The notes under the pieces: model-generated | Seen by the model: only the letters and a program-made list of their open reading frames with translations | Told to the model about the DNA's origin: nothing | Database searches by the model: none | Part shown: positions 25,359-37,487 of the stretch, in pieces | Layout of the letters: each line of letters starts with the position of its first letter | Numbering within the stretch: position 1 is the first letter of the stretch | Assembly: GCA_029379385.1 (NCBI GenBank) | Contig: CM055609.1 | Span: 9,300,001 to 9,364,000, forward strand | DNA length: 64,000 bases | Origin: Quillaja saponaria | Taxonomy: Eukaryota > Streptophyta > Magnoliopsida > Fabales > Quillajaceae | Reading direction: 5' to 3' | Translations under genes and position numbers: made by a program

Positions 25359-28300
25359 ATGGAAAACCCAACAATGGAAACAAGAACCTCTACCCCAGAT
25401 GCTTTGACTGCCACTCTTTGTAACTCAATCCAAGCTCTGGGTCGAGGTTTTGATGTCACATCTGATATTCGGTTGCTCTACTGCAAGGGAGTTCCTGGGT
25501 CAAGGCTGGTTCACCTTGATGAGGACCACAACACGGATCTTGTTGTCTCTGATGGCGTTGTTATTCCAAATGTCTCTGTTGATATTGAGTGCTCCCCTGG
25601 AAAGAGTACCATAGAGAGAATCCCTGTTTGTAGCTTCCACGAGGTGATTTTTCTTATGCATTATGATTACGGCCTTACGGGTTTCTTGTTTCTTGGCTTG
25701 GTTATGGGTGCGACATAAATTTATCAGGGAGCTTAAGAATTCTATTATTCTAGGCATATTAGGGGATTCTTGTTCGTATTGATGTTCTTATTATTAATTC
25801 GGTTAAGATTTGATTGTGTTTCATTTTACTAAATTCTGCTTTGCTCTTGGGATTTTTGTTTTCTTTACTATAATTGTTCGAGTATTAGGTGCACTAGATT
25901 CAGTTTTCGGGTAGTACATTGGACTTCTGCACCAGTGGTTCACTTTGATCAGTTTAGATAGATTCCATAGTCACATCAATATGTAAGATTTTTTTAGATT
26001 CTAACAGTATTGGAGTTTGAGTACATAAGTATCTCTGGGTACTGCCTATCCTAACAAATGGATCCGTGGCTGATCAATGTGCTATTCTTTTTCCTTACCC
26101 ACAGAATACTGAGATGCATCTATTATATACCTTGAATTTTAACAAAATGCAGTCTTAGGTTGTTTGAATTTCCATCTTGGCGTTTCAAGAAGATTTGGCT
26201 AACAGTACAGTTACTAATGTGCTTGTTTGATGCTATAGAAACTGTGTGTAATTCCAGTGATCATAGAACCACCTGCAAATGATGGGTAAAAGTTGGATAT
26301 AAACATTATATCTGCCAACTTATTTCACAATTCAGTGTGGAGGGAGGGGCCACATTCCCTTAAAAAAGATTTTAAAGACTCTCTGAGATGGGGTAAACCT
26401 ATTTTGGTGTGTGATAGAAAAGAATTAGCTGAAGGATGATACTCTGAGTGCATCTGCAAAGATACTATATTACAATTCTTTGTCACCTTCTCTATCTCTA
26501 ACCAGGATTTTTTTTTTTGTTAAACTTTTCTTATATCAACGTTCTCTGATAGCAAATAAAATTTCAGTTAGAATCTTGTAGAGATAAAATTTTAAATTCT
26601 AGCTTTAACCCTTTTAGGGTAGTCTTCTTGAATGAGAATTCCTCGCATTGAGCAAATAATATTAAAGGTACAAGAATCATTGAGGTTTCAAAAACTTGTA
26701 ATTGGAGTTATCATTCAGTGATAGTCTAATTAATGATGCAGGAAGTTCTGCCACGAGATACAGTATCTAAAAGTCTACAATAGTCGCTCATGATCTTGCA
26801 AATTATATGTCCTTGTCTTGGTTTATGCATCCATAAAGAAGTAATTGAGGTGAAAGTAGTTAATTGATAGTGGTGCTTTAAGCTTCAGTTTAAACTTTTC
26901 AGTGATTCTTGTATATCATACTAGTCTCAATCCACTCTATAATGCCATTATCTTTTTACTAGATGCCTTGCTTCATCAAAGATTTTTTGGAGTAGCCCAG
27001 GTCCATTGCCGCTCTTACTTTGTTAATGCATTGATGAAAATCTACTGTATATTATTCAGATATACTGGTATTGATATCATATAATCTTCAGCTGCATTGA
27101 ACAATCTTGAGTTTGAGTCATAATTCAGTTTGGATTGAAACTATTCTATTTTGAAGGGCTGTTGAGTAAGCCAAGTATTATCATATCATATTCCATTTGT
27201 ATTTCTATTATCTTTAAAATGTATGAATATAAGGAATTCCAGATTCTCAATAATTTGTTTGTTATCTGATCTGTCATTGTTGGTTATCATTCATCCAAGT
27301 CAGACGGATGAGCAAAAATCTATCTGTAAAGGATTAGACCTACACATTTGCATGGACTTTTGTTCGTTGTTTGCAATAGATTGTTCATTATAAATTCTAA
27401 GTTGAGTTTAAAAAATTATATATTGTGTGTTTCAGGATGCATTATGTCACTTTTTCTGTAAAGATATAGAATTTACACAATTTCAACTTATATTCCTTTT
27501 TTTTTACCTGAATAGCTCAATTCACTTTTACTTATGAAAGCAAAAACTAAGTTCTCTCCTTTGACCATTGTCAACAATTCTACCTATTTGGTGAACCATT
27601 TTAATGACCCACTCTGATGCTTGATATTCCAGATGGTGGAGTATTTCAATGAGAGATCAGGTGTATCTGGACGTGTTCCACTTGGAAGCTTCAATTCCAT
27701 GTTCAATTTCACTGGCTCCTGGATGGTTGACGCAGCAGCTACAAAATCTCTTGCATTGGTTGGATATTTTGTTCCTCTATTAAAAGTCAAATTAACAAAA
27801 CTGAATTTACTATTGCATGAGGAAATCAAGCGTGCTGTTCCTTACTCTTGGGATCCGTCATCCTTGGCAAGGTCAATTATTTAGATTGATTTGTGCTATC
27901 AGTTTCTTTTTCGGAAAAGTTTCTAAGTTGTTTTAGTTTGATGCATATAATTTTTCGTCTGTAGTAAATTTTGCACTCTCTTAGTTGATGTTTATCTATC
28001 TTTACTATAATTTAGGTTCAAAGCATTATACCCAAATTTATAAATAGTGTGATTAAATTGTTTATTATTGATCTAATTTTAATTGTATTTTCTCTTAGCT
28101 TCAACAACTGTAAGCCATAGGATCAATATCATTGGCTAGCTAGCATAATGACCTTTCTATAGCACATTCACTTGCTGTCATCTTGATACTGGTGGCATTT
28201 TCATTTGGGTTTGTTTGCAATTTGAGATATTAATTGGAGTGTATTGAAACTGAAACTTGATCTTTCAAATGAGAAAAGGAAAACAAGAAAACAATAATAT

Positions 28301-31300
28301 TTGTTGAAGAACTGACTTGTACGGGAAAAAGCTTTCTGTTGCCCATTGCAAATCTCTATTTTAGATGTGACAGCAGTGATAGAGAGTAAGAAATTGTAGA
28401 AGCCTACTAAAAAAATGAGATTGAACTTGCTAGTTTTATTTTTCCACAAACCAATAAAATTCCTCAAATATTCCTTATTTTATAGAGAAGATATTGAAAA
28501 TATTCTTGACTGCAGTTATATGGAAGTAAAAAATTATAGAAATTATATTCCTTGTTAGAATAATGTGACTAAACTGTGCATGACAATAGTGTGGATAAAC
28601 TTGATATTTAGGACAGCCTTATCTCACCCCCCACTCCCCAGAAAAAAAAAAAAAAAAAAAAACAACAACAACAACGAAGCCCAACTATAAAGGAGAATAA
28701 TATTTTATTTATCAGTGTAAAGGGCTGGATTGGCTTAGGTCCTGACTGGAAACTTCTGCTATGTCTCCAGTTTTATTGAGAATTTCGGCACACATATTGT
28801 TACGTCTGTGACGCTTGGTGGCAGAGATGTAGTTTACATCAGGCAGCACCAGTCATCTCCTTTGTCAGCAGTAGACATTGAGAACTATGTAAAGGAGATT
28901 GGGGATGATAGGTTTCTTGATGAGAAAAACCTGTCAAGTGCTGGCCCCTTGAGGTACAAGGACAAGGTTTGTATGAAAGGACCTTTTGCTTCATTTTTCT
29001 TTTATTTCTCACTGAGGAGATTTGATCCCTTTATGTACATATAAGTGCCTTTATTTTAACAAGCTTTGTGAAATGATCCTTTCAATTTGTCATTGCAGGA
29101 TGTTACAGTCATTTTCAGGAGGAGAGGAGGAGATGATCTTGAGCAGAGTCATGCTAGATGGGCTGAGACTGTACGATTGGCACCAGATGTTATTGACATG
29201 ACATTTACACCCATTGTATCTCTTCTTGAAGGCATGCCAGGAGTGAAGCATTTGAATCGTGCCATTGAGTTATATCTGGAGTGTAAGATCTCTTCCCAAC
29301 TTTAAATATTGTGGTTTCAAATGTAAATTCCATTACAATAAGTATTTCGTAATATTGAACTCTATGAATCCTAAAAGCAGCTCACTAAATGTATCCGATA
29401 CTAATATATGAAGAAGGATGCTTTTAAAAGGCCTTGGTGCCAATATCCTAGCGAGCACTTTTTGTAACTAGGTCATTAATTCAAAAAGAAGAAGAGAATA
29501 AAGAGGTTGTTTCTCACAAAATTAGGATTGAATGATTTGAATGGCAAAAAAAAAACCCTTATGTAGGATACTGACAAGTTTTTGCTTGTGACTAAGGCAC
29601 GTTACTGTTGTTGCTGCCTGCTGCTACATAATTTGAATAAAACTGATCTTCTGCCGAACTTATATGTATAAAAATAAAAAATAAAAGAAGGGATTAAGCT
29701 AGAAAATCAATTTCTTGAAGTTCTACAAGTTCATATAAAACCACTTGGAGCCAACTCAGTCAGTCCCCCCTAGAAGGTTGATTCTTATTGAAGTAACTTA
29801 ATGATTAAGTCCAAATTAACAGATTTTGGCTTCCTAGTTAAGCACAAGGTCACTTCAGAGGTTGAAGTGTGGAATGCTAATAAAGACTTAAAAGAGAACA
29901 GTGGTACACCTTCATTTTCACTTCTTGTTTTTCTCTTGCCCATGTTTATATGTGATAGAGATATTATTGTATCAGCATTATATATCACATTCTTTTAGGT
30001 TAAGGGTAGATTAGTCTTTCTATTTTTCTTCAATATGTATATGTAAGGCTTGGAGTAGTCATGTTGGCACAGAGGGATTGAATGATTACCCTTTATCTTC
30101 CTTCTATAGAGTATAGTCGCTAAAAGAGAAAAGGAAGCTTGAGATTTAGAACCTTATTGTTTCTTAGGAATAGTATCTAGTACATGTTCTCCTACTGCAA
30201 TGTACTTGTGATGTGACATTACTTTTCCTGAGTTTTACATAATTGCGTGTGTATATCTTTTAACTGTTGTTTCTTCCACCAGATAAACCACCTATTGAAG
30301 ATCTACAATATTTCTTGGATTTTCAAATTCCTCGAGTTTGGGCTCCAGAACAGAATAAATTGCAAAGAAAGGAGCCTGTTTGTCCATCCCTTCAGTTCAG
30401 TTTGATGGGGCCCAAACTTTATGTCAGTCCAGATCAGGTATTCTTTAAATCCTCATTGATTGGGCTCAGTTATGATTGTGGACTATGGAATTATATGAAG
30501 GAGAACTATCCATCAGAATAAATAATTTAAAAAACTACTAAAATATTTGTGCTTCCTGTTCAAATGAATCAGACATTATCTTATGTGGGTATCTAGAAAG
30601 GGAGGAATAGAGAAAGAAACTTGTCTCCAATTTCTCTGGTAAGGTACTGCTAAGTACTGATGTGTTACATGATAACCTGTAGCAAAATGTTGGTTTTTCT
30701 TTCTTTTTTTATTAGTTTCTTGGGAACAGGTTATGGGCTCTTGGAGCCTATGCCAAGGCTCACAGCACAATAATATACCATGCTAATCAAATTGATCCTA
30801 GAAAATTGTCCATGGTAACTTTAGCAGTGAAAACTTCATGTTAAAGATAATTTAGAATTGAACTGGTAGCCCTAAGAATGAATATTGTTATGCTTTAACT
30901 CTATGAAGTGTCACTCAATTTGGGATTGGAGAAAAAAAAAAAAAAAAAAAACACAGAATTGTCACCTCAATTGAGACAGATTATGTATCTCTTTATACAT
31001 TAGAAGTTTGCAAATGCAACTGTCGCCCTAATGCCAAAATGTACACAATGTTCCTTTTGGAGTTTGCAGCAGAAGCCTGCTCAATATTTCATATCTAACC
31101 AAGTTAAACATTGATATTCAGGTAACAGTGGGACGTAAGCCTGTCACTGGGCTTAGACTTAACCTTGAAGGCAGCAAACAAAATCGACTTGCAATTCATC
31201 TACAGCATTTAGTTTCGCTTCCAAAAAACCTTCAGCCTCATTGGGATGTACACATGGCAATAGGTGCTCCCCGATGGCAGGGTCCTGAGGAGCAAGACAG

Positions 31301-31766
31301 CCGTTGGTTTGAACCAATTAAATGGAAGAACTTCTCCCATGTGAGCACAGCTCCGATAGAGTACACTGAGACTTGCATTGGAGACCTCTCTGGTGTTCAC
31401 ATTGTCACAGGAGCTCAGCTTTGTGTCTGGGACTTTGGTCCCAAAAATGTATTACACCTCAAACTCCTCTTCTCTAAAGTGCCAGGATGTACAATAAGGC
31501 GGTCTGTTTGGGATCATAACCCCTCCACCCCTTCTGCCGCACGGAGGGCTGATGGTGCCTCTTCTTCACTTTCAAACAGAACCACTGAGGACAAAAAGGA
31601 AGACAGCTCAACTCAAACCGGAAAGCTAGCAAAGATTGTGGATATGACAGAGATGTCGAAAGGTCCCCAAGACATTCCAGGCCATTGGTTAGTCACCGGG
31701 GCAAAGCTTGGCGTTGAAAAAGGAAAAATTGTACTGCGAATAAAGTACTCATTGCTGAACTACTGA
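25359..31766 (+). CDS. CAD1: MACPF domain protein CAD1 (constitutively activated cell death 1)
   Basis: A 567-residue membrane-attack-complex/perforin family protein. In Arabidopsis, CAD1 restrains salicylate-linked immune cell death; the plant members are not known as secreted toxins. Six exons with clean junctions: 25359-25643, 27633-27871, 28771-28966, 29099-29282, 30283-30437, 31122-31766. The start ATG gives MENPTMETRTSTPDALT, in line with the family N-terminus; the in-frame TTG just before it is not used. Diagnostic stretches: GRGFDVTSDIRLLYCKG at the N-terminus, NFGTHIVTS (the MACPF YGTH-type motif), VIFRRRGGDDLEQSHARWAE, and the C-terminal block ending KGKIVLRIKYSLLNY. The MACPF fold covers roughly residues 10-340; the plant-specific C-terminal half follows. 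A Ser/Thr/Asp-rich variable loop lies before the last 40 residues. No frameshift or stop. AATAAA at about 32158 may serve polyadenylation. Confidence 0.93.
28641..28690. repeat. poly-A and CAA-rich tract, possible SINE end, in CAD1 intron 2
   Basis: A long A-run passes into CAA repeats and then GAAGCCCAACTA. This resembles the A-rich edge or head of a plant SINE. No complete element or target duplication was found. Confidence 0.35.
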
Positions 31767-33543
31767 TGGATCCTATTTTCTTTGTTATAATTTTGTCTTC
31801 CACTGGAACAGTAGTCAAGCATTCTTTGCACAGGCAGTCACCAATTTCTTTCATTATGTACATTTTGTTGTTTTCTATTAGCAATGTTTAGTTGATAGTC
31901 ATGTATGCAGTTACTTTCTTCTAGAATTTGATTTAAAATTGTTTATCAAAGGATATGGAATGGCAACATCATTAAATAGAAAATGATCATGCTTTTATTT
32001 GTTCAACATGATGCTACTGTGGTATTTTTCATAATGCAGACTTGTTGTCTTCAACTGGAAATTTTTTGAAACTGATGGACGAAAGGATGATGTTAGAAGT
32101 AAACAGAACAGAAGCCTTGTACAAGTGCTTCCTGTACCTTTGACCTACAATGTCTGAGAATAAATAATACAGACTGCGAGTTTTGGCTTTAAATGGCGGA
32201 TACTCCCTCCATATCAAGCTTGGAGAAAAATGAAGATCCCAATTTATTGGGGTTTTGGTTACCAATCTGTAGACCTAAGACCAACAAGTCTCGTACAAAA
32301 AATAAAAGATAAAAAACAACACAAATGGAACAACTTGTCTGAAATCGAATCATAATTAAGCCGGCTAATGCCTGAAACCTTGATACGTCTTATGTCATAT
32401 CTGTCCCATTCTTTCTCAATTTTATTGAACTGTCTATATAACAATCAAAACGCTCTTTTCTGCATGACATTATTGTTGGAAACGCTGGCAGGATTTATAT
32501 TAAATACAGAAGACTAAGAAGAATTTATATCGTCTTTAATGTATTTTGTTGGAATTAATATTTCTCTAACTTTTGAATACTCAATAATATTCTGTTTACA
32601 TGGGGTATGAAGCTTATTTGCTTACTGTAGTAGTAAATATAAACAGTTTCTAGGACAACGACATTTGCTCTAACATAAGGCAGAGTTCCTTTCATCATTC
32701 CTCACTTGTTTGGATCAATCCCCAATAATTTTCTGTTTGAAATGTAGCTCTTGTTTAATGTCTAGAAGGGAAAGGACGAGTCCGAAAATCCCTTCAAACT
32801 TGGTGAAACATCTCCACCTCATGTAGACAAGCACTACATTTTTCTCCAAACTTTCCCTTTCACTTTAATCAAAATAGGAAAGTACTAGTAGGTAAATCTG
32901 TAAACATCACAACTATGCACTTATTGCAGTAAATCAAAAGGGCAAGTTTTATCTTTAATTGCCTTTTAACATATGTACTAGTATTTACTAATGCAACCCC
33001 ACCTGTGTTGAATTCGCAGTACAATCAGTTCCAAACCTGAATAAAAGAGGATGATTGTGATAAGATTACAATTAGCGTAAAACTTTATCAAAACTCTTAA
33101 ACATATATCTAGCTATGTTAGCACAAAAATATTCAATTTCCATTTCTAGTAACATAATCACCATTGTCCTCTGCATGTTTCTTGTTGATAAATAGACAGT
33201 GACATTGGAATGTCTCTCTCATCAAGTTGGCCAATGTTTAGCGTAATGCATTTTACATTCAAACAAGTATAGCGGCACTCTGATCAAGAAGAAATGGTCA
33301 TAATCATCCAACATGGCGTATATGACGTTTTATTAACACATATATATACAATACCAAAGCTAGACCTTAGCTTCTACCATAATTTCCTTTTCATTTTTGC
33401 TCTTCCATTTTAATTGAACACCAAAGATCACTGAATACCATGGTATACTTCACTTTTGGTTGTGTTAATTTTAAGTGGGTTTCTTCCTTTTTCGTTTTTT
33501 TTTTTTTTATCAGTATAGTTGTTGATAATCATTTTTGGTTTAG
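31767..33543. other. CAD1 3' region and NPF upstream region
   Basis: This holds the likely CAD1 3' UTR (AATAAA near 32158) and the upstream region of the transporter gene. No further gene was recognised. Pyrimidine-rich and TA-rich patches occur near 33330-33350 and 33490-33510. Confidence 0.55.
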
Positions 33544-35913
33544 ATGCAGGAGAAAGCTGAAATTGTTGAAGGGAAGGTGGATTGGAAAAGAAGAAATGCT
33601 TTGAAATATAAACATGGAGGAATGAGAACGTCTTTGCTGGTACTAGGTAAAGCCTCTGTGTAGTACTTACCATTGAATTGTGGTAAGAAAAAAAAAGTCA
33701 TACTAAATTTGATACTATGGCCAACCAGTTATTAGTTCAATTGGCATTGACACTGGACTTAAGTCCGACAAAGTTTTAACCCATCGAAGATCGATCCCTG
33801 AGATGACTACCCTATCCCACAACCCTTGCTCTCTATATGCAGCTTCTAAGGTTGTTCTTCCCCTTTACCTTGAGGAAAGAAAAAAGATTGAACTTGGTGG
33901 GATACTTGTATTCAATTATTTATAGCTAGGTTTACTCCATAATGATTCATATTTGGTTTTTGTTTGCAGCCACGTTTGCTTTTGAGAGCATAGCAACTTT
34001 ATCACTGGCAGTGAACTTGGTGACATACTTCAATGGAGTAATGCACTTTGAACTGTCAGAGGCAGCCAACCATCTAACCAATTACATGGGCTTCAGTTAC
34101 ATACTCTCTATTTTGGTGGCTGTCTTAGCTGACACTTACATAGGCAGATTCAGAGCTGTTCTCATTTCTGGAAGCCTTGAGTTTGTGGTATGCTTCAGAA
34201 AATGAAAGATGGTTTATAAGATGCATACCTTAAAATTTCATGGTTGATGTTGATGAATTAATTAGGTACTGAATTTATATGTTTCTTGTTCATTTTCTTT
34301 CAGGGATTAGCCTTGCTAACAGTGCAAGCACAATCCCACAAGCTAAAGCCACCCTTTTGCAACATCTTTGATCCAGCTGCTCAGTGCGAAAAACTTGGTG
34401 GCGGCCATGCAGCCTTCCTCTTCATAGCACTCTACCTGTTAGCCTGTGGCAGTGCAGGACTTAAAGCTGCACTTCCATCACATGGTGCTGATCAGTTTGA
34501 TGAAAAGGACCAAAAAGAAGCAAAGCAAATGTCCAGCTACTTCAATTTTCTCTTATTATCAATATGCATTGGTGGGGCAGCAAGCTTAACATTATTAGTG
34601 TGGATACAAGATAATAGAGGCTGGGACTGGGGCTTTGGGATCTCCGCTGTTGCTATACTCCTTGGTATGATCATCTTTGCAGCAGGATTGCCTTTATACA
34701 GAATTCAAGTTGTTCAAGGAACAAGTGCTGTCATTGAAATCTTACAGGTCTACTTGAAACTATTAAAAGGAAGTTCTTAAATATCAAAGGGCCAATGTTT
34801 TAGTATCTTATTTTCACATATTGTTTGCAGGTATATGTTGCAGCCATACGTAACAGAAATTTTCGAGTTCCTGAAGATCCTGCAGATCTCTATGAGATTG
34901 AAAACGACAAGGAAGCTGCTTTAGAAACAGAATTTCTACCTCACAGAGACATTTTCAGGTTCAATCTTTAAAGATATAGATACTCTAGCAGTCTAGCTAC
35001 TTGACTGCAAGTGTTTTACTTCTATATATTTTCCATGCACAGGTTCTTAGACAAAGCAGCCATACAACCCACACTGACAGGGGAAGAGGACAGACAACAG
35101 GCTCCAAATCCATGGAAACTTTGCAGAGTCACTCAAGTAGAAAATGCCAAAGTCATTCTAGGCATGATCCCAGTATTTGGCTGCACAATTATCATGACTC
35201 TTTGCCTGGCTCAGCTCCAAACCTTTTCAATCCAACAAGGTCTTACCATGGACACCAGTATCACCAAATCTTTTAACATCCCATCTGCATCACTTCCAAT
35301 CATTCCAATCGTATTTTTGATCATTATTGTCCCTGTCTATGACCGGATTATAGTGCCTATTCTGCGTACATATACTGGCACTCCAACGGGTATTACCCAC
35401 TTGCAGCGTATAGGAGTTGGCCTATTACTCTCTTCCATCTCCATGGCTGTGGCTGGAGTGATAGAAGTAAAGCGAAAAACCGTGGCTCGAGATCACAATA
35501 TGCTTGATGCCATCCCAGTAATCCAGCCATTGCCAATTACCACATTCTGGCTTTCCTTTCAGTTCTTCATATTTGGTATAGCTGACATGTTCACCTATGT
35601 AGGACTACTTGAATTTTTCTATTCAGAAGCACCAAAAGGGATTAAATCCATATCAACTTGCTTCCTCTGGAGTTCAATGGCACTTGGGTATTTTCTTAGT
35701 ACCATAATGGTGAATATTGTCAATGCTGCAACCTCTAAAAGTGGAGGATGGTTGAAAGGAAACAATATCAATAGGAACCATCTGAACTACTTTTACTGGT
35801 TGCTTTCTATAATGAGTTTGATCAACTTCTGCTTCTATTTGCTTTTTGCAAAGTTGTATAAGTACCGGCCTCAAATCCCTTTTGTCGAAACTGATCAGAG
35901 CTTCAAGGCATGA
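33544..35913 (+). CDS. NRT1/PTR family (NPF) transporter, NPF4-like
   Basis: A 587-residue major-facilitator transporter of the nitrate/peptide/hormone NPF group. Subfamily 4 members move nitrate, abscisic acid or gibberellin, but the substrate here cannot be set from sequence. Five exons in clean phase: 33544-33646, 33970-34187, 34304-34747, 34831-34958, 35043-35913. An in-frame TAG directly before the ATG fixes the start. About 12 membrane helices are visible with a long charged central loop after the sixth. Family marks: [17 protein letters not shown] before helix 1, [34 protein letters not shown], and the C-terminal [20 protein letters not shown]. The helix-1 ExxE[R/K] proton-coupling motif reads FAFES, keeping only the second glutamate. 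NPF4 assignment is from the [15 protein letters not shown] block and overall resemblance. Confidence 0.88.
33725..33860 (+). repeat. tRNA-derived SINE-like sequence in NPF intron 1
   Basis: TAGTTCAATTGG (33733-33744) resembles a pol III A box and GATCGATCC (33789-33797) a B box, about 45 bp further on. This is a tRNA-like head of the kind seen in plant SINEs. The tail and target duplication were not identified, so it is probably a relic. Confidence 0.4.
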
Positions 35914-36586
35914 TTCTTGAATAGAGGGAAGAAAAAGGACAACTGTGATAAAATGAGTCAAAAATATTGAAGATTATGTATGAATCCTATATAGAAAAAT
36001 GATGCTTTGCTTATGTTTGTGATAAATGGAGAGATTTGGGTATTTGTTTTGCTGGAAAATTGTATGTCTAATTGCAGAATAGATGCATTTCTTTTCTGAT
36101 GTCAATTTTATTTTTAATGAATATTTTACATATTTCATCTCTTTCACACATCAACAAAAAGAACTTGTAGAGGGAGTACAGTAGTATAAGACAGAAAATA
36201 TGCAGAGATTGGTCACACAGCTGGTGGTCTTGTGACACTCTCTACCCTCAAAGCTATATACATTGCAAAATTTTCCCTCCTAGTCCTAGATATAGATATA
36301 CATTGATTGATTCAACAGCTAACTCCACCTATCCCTCTATACTCAACATTTGGCAACATGGTTCCACCGTTCTCGTCCACGTCATCACCCTTGCATGTAT
36401 ACGTGGGACCCAAAAACAACCCGTCGTTCCCCCTATTCTCTCTATAAGCCCCCTAAATTCCAACACTTGGCTTTGATAGTTTCTTCTCTTATCATATCTC
36501 GACACTCAACACTCAACACTCAACCCAATCACCCTACATAGACAGACTTGGAGATCAGAAAACGCCATTGTTTTCAACACAAGGTT
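35914..36586. other. NPF 3' region and OBAP promoter
   Basis: No gene lies here. The second half has promoter-like content for the OBAP gene (ACGT motifs, RY motif and TATA box, listed separately) and a leader with three CACTCAA repeats near 36504-36525. Confidence 0.6.
36377..36448 (+). promoter_or_regulatory. seed-type promoter of OBAP: ACGT boxes, RY motif, TATA box
   Basis: CCACGTCA (36377-36384), TGCATG (36392-36397, the RY motif on the reverse strand), ACGTGG (36401-36406) and TATAAG (36443-36448) lie together, with the TATA box about 140 bp before the ATG. ABRE-type ACGT boxes next to an RY motif are the usual mark of ABI3/ABI5-driven embryo genes, which suits an oil-body protein. Confidence 0.55.
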
Positions 36587-37487
36587 ATGATGTCTTCGTC
36601 TGACGGTTCACCAGGTGCAACTCCGGCCAAAGGAGCCGGACCAACTCCCGGACAACCTATGACAATGGGACAACATATAATAGATAAAGGTGCCCAAATG
36701 ATGCAATCTTTGAAACCCATCAAGCAGATGAACCAACATGTCTGTACTTTTGCTCTTTACAGCCATGACATGTCTCGCCAGATTGAAACCCATCACTATG
36801 TCACCCGTCTCAACCAGGATTTCCTCCAGTGTGCCGTTTACGACACCGACGACAGCACCGGCCGTCTCATCGGTAATCAAAAAATTGCTTTGTTAAAATT
36901 ACACCAACATCGCTCATTGGTTTATGTGTAAATATTTCACCAAAACACATGCATAGTATCTTTACTTTTATGATTAAGAAAATTTAGTATCTTTATTTAA
37001 TGTTTTGGAGGGTGTGAGACTTGTGATCACAGGTGTGGAGTATATTGTGTCTGAGAGAATATTTAAATCTCTGCCCCCAGATGAGCAGAAGCTTTGGCAC
37101 TCTCATACCTTTGAGGTTTAATTTTCAATTTTTAGAATTCTACTTGTTTTGGTTTTCTGGAAATTGTGATGAAATGACATGTTGAGTAAAAAATTGAATT
37201 TCATGGTTCAGGTCAAATCAGGGCTATGGGTAAATCCACGTATACCAGAAGTGGTTGGAATGCCAGAACTCGAAAATATGGCCAAAAGTTATGGCAAATT
37301 CTGGTGTACATGGCAGGTTGATAGAGGTAAGCAACAAGAACATTATCTTTTCTTTTTTTTAACTACAAAAATTTAATGTTTTTATTAGGTGGGTCGGTTT
37401 AAATTTGATGTGGGTAATGTTAAATTAATTTTTTGATCTGCAGGTGATGCTCTTCCAATGTGTGATAGAATATTAATTTATTGTTAG
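36587..37487 (+). pseudogene. oil-body-associated protein (OBAP, DUF1264), 3'-truncated
   Basis: OBAPs sit on seed oil bodies and support their stability. Exons 36587-36872, 37033-37115, 37212-37326 and 37444-37487 splice cleanly and give 175 residues. The family run is clear: a short acidic/Gly-Pro-rich start, then [68 protein letters not shown], and SYGKFWCTWQVDRGDALPM. After GDALPM the reading leaves the family: eight unrelated residues, then TAG. Related proteins run to about 230-240 residues, so roughly the last 60-70 are missing. The lost part was not found in the following 2 kb, which is AT-rich. The first ATG pair (36587 or 36590) is the likely start. This is either a pseudogene cut by insertion or deletion, or a short product of doubtful function. 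Confidence 0.8.
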
